Under the pieces are notes generated by a model. The model was not told the DNA's origin. It saw only the letters and a list, made by a program, of their open reading frames with translations, and ran no database searches. A DNA stretch of 5,852 nucleotides from Candidatus Njordarchaeota archaeon (GTDB taxonomy: Archaea; Asgardarchaeota; Njordarchaeia; Njordarchaeales; JAHKLH01), in assembly GCA_029856635.1 (NCBI GenBank), contig JAHKLH010000102.1, positions 1 to 5,852 of the forward strand, written 5' to 3'. Position numbers and translations under genes: made by a program. Shown one piece after another: positions 5,449-5,852 of the stretch. Position 1 is the stretch's first letter, and each line of letters starts with the position of its first letter.

Positions 5449-5658
5449 ATGATTATCGAAACAAACGTTTTAGCATGGTATTTGGGTGTTGGCATTTTAC
5501 TACTAATACTTGGTTTTGTTCCTTTCCTGTACGTATGTTTCAAAACATGGTCAATGCCAGAGGAGTTTCATAAGATAGATGTTGCATGGTTTATTATTGC
5601 GACGATTCTTGTGTCGTTGGGAATATTTCTTATTTTGATAGGAGCAAAAATTATTTGA
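5449..5658 (+). CDS. Small two-helix membrane protein of unknown function
   Basis: The 69-residue protein has two clear hydrophobic helices (about 9-31 and 45-67) joined by a short polar loop (KTWSMPEEFHKID). The polar N-terminus and the loop are the only soluble parts, and the protein ends almost at the membrane (GAKII). There is no signal peptide, cysteine pair or catalytic motif, and I do not recognise a family. A good AGGTGA ribosome-binding site and hydrophobic periodicity support coding. It follows prolyl-tRNA synthetase by 73 bases on the same strand, probably with its own promoter in the T-rich gap, and converges on an aminotransferase gene. A toxin-like or membrane-complex subunit role is possible, but nothing in the sequence selects one. 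Confidence 0.7.
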   Translation: MIIETNVLAWYLGVGILLLILGFVPFLYVCFKTWSMPEEFHKIDVAWFIIATILVSLGIFLILIGAKII

Positions 5659-5759
5659 GATGTTCATTAGTACAAAATGCATTCTCGTTCAACTATGATG
5701 AAGAGGATATTGTTTGGTTAAAATAGAAAAACAATAATGATGGGCCTTATTAGGTTGCT

Positions 5760-5852
5760 TTATTTTGAAACTTCTTTGATACTATCAATGATTATGTCTA
5801 AGCCTTTTTCATACATTTCTTCGCGAATAATTAATGGCGGTGCAATGCGTAT
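5760..5852 (-). CDS. Class III PLP-dependent aminotransferase, C-terminus only (cut by window edge)
   Basis: On the minus strand the frame is open from the last base to a TAA at 5760-5762, giving 30 residues. They read IRIAPPLIIREEMYEKGLDI, followed by an amphipathic helix ending IKEVSK. This is the characteristic C-terminal end of class III aminotransferases ('lRiaPPL.it.ee.dealdil...l.ev'), where the R-x-A-P-P-L strand helps form the substrate pocket. Members include 4-aminobutyrate, acetylornithine and related omega-aminotransferases and some amino-acid racemases; the fragment cannot tell which. The stop codon is intact, so the gene itself looks whole beyond the window. It converges on the 69-residue membrane protein gene with a 101-base gap that holds no other gene I can support. 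Confidence 0.85.
   Translation of the reverse strand: MRIAPPLIIREEMYEKGLDIIIDSIKEVSK

Noticed and set aside
5661..5696. Very short frame starting ATGTTCATT
   Set aside because: It has twelve codons at most, no ribosome-binding site and no reason to think it is translated.
5732..5752. Hairpin around GGGCC in the convergent gap (AATAA ... TTATT)
   Set aside because: The stem is only about five A/T pairs with no following T-run on the plus strand, too weak to call a terminator.
5695..5770. Possible C/D box guide RNA in the gap before the aminotransferase
   Set aside because: ATGATGA at 5695-5701 and ATGATGG at 5737-5743 resemble C and C' boxes, but no CTGA D or D' box occurs in the expected places and no terminal stem is evident.

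Overview
This AT-rich window reads as archaeal chromosome of ordinary, informational-gene character. SRP19, an archaeal/eukaryotic-type prolyl-tRNA synthetase with a C-terminal zinc-binding domain, archaeal Spt4 (RpoE'') and ribosomal protein S30e are all present. S30e is typical of the TACK/Asgard side of the archaea and generally missing from Euryarchaeota, so a TACK-like lineage (for example Bathyarchaeia-like) is my best inference. Candidate TATA boxes about 25 bases upstream of starts, very short spacers and a mix of leaderless-looking and Shine-Dalgarno-preceded starts also fit. I see no mobile element, CRISPR array, tRNA or rRNA.

Layout. Bases 1-84 are an open frame that may be the end of an upstream gene. 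SRP19 (+, 112-492) converges on S30e (-, 517-702, probably starting further upstream). Upstream of S30e on the same strand is a small two-helix membrane protein with a zinc ribbon (-, 774-1019). It diverges from a three-helix membrane protein of unknown function (+, 1074-1385). That gene converges, 18 bases apart, on a presenilin/signal-peptide-peptidase-like intramembrane aspartyl protease (-, 1404-2345). The protease diverges from an M24 Xaa-Pro dipeptidase-like metallopeptidase (+, 2389-3510), which is followed by Spt4 (+, 3551-3796), prolyl-tRNA synthetase (+, 3894-5375) and a two-helix small membrane protein (+, 5449-5658). The window ends in the C-terminus of a class III PLP aminotransferase (-, 5760-5852, cut by the edge).

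Functionally the window groups protein synthesis and targeting (SRP19, S30e, ProRS), transcription elongation (Spt4) and proteolysis (presenilin homologue and M24 peptidase), with three unassigned small membrane proteins. Every pair of neighbours from 112 to 5658 is 120 bases apart or less, and both divergent pairs appear to share a single TATA-like element.

The most notable points are: S30e, whose conserved N-terminal K-T-H-G-S residues are encoded upstream of the first canonical start codon; an intact GxGD-type membrane protease paired with a dipeptidase; a prolyl-tRNA synthetase with a Thr-to-Gly change in a well-conserved motif; and an Spt4 with an enlarged loop inside its zinc finger. 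I do not see a clear novel multi-gene system.
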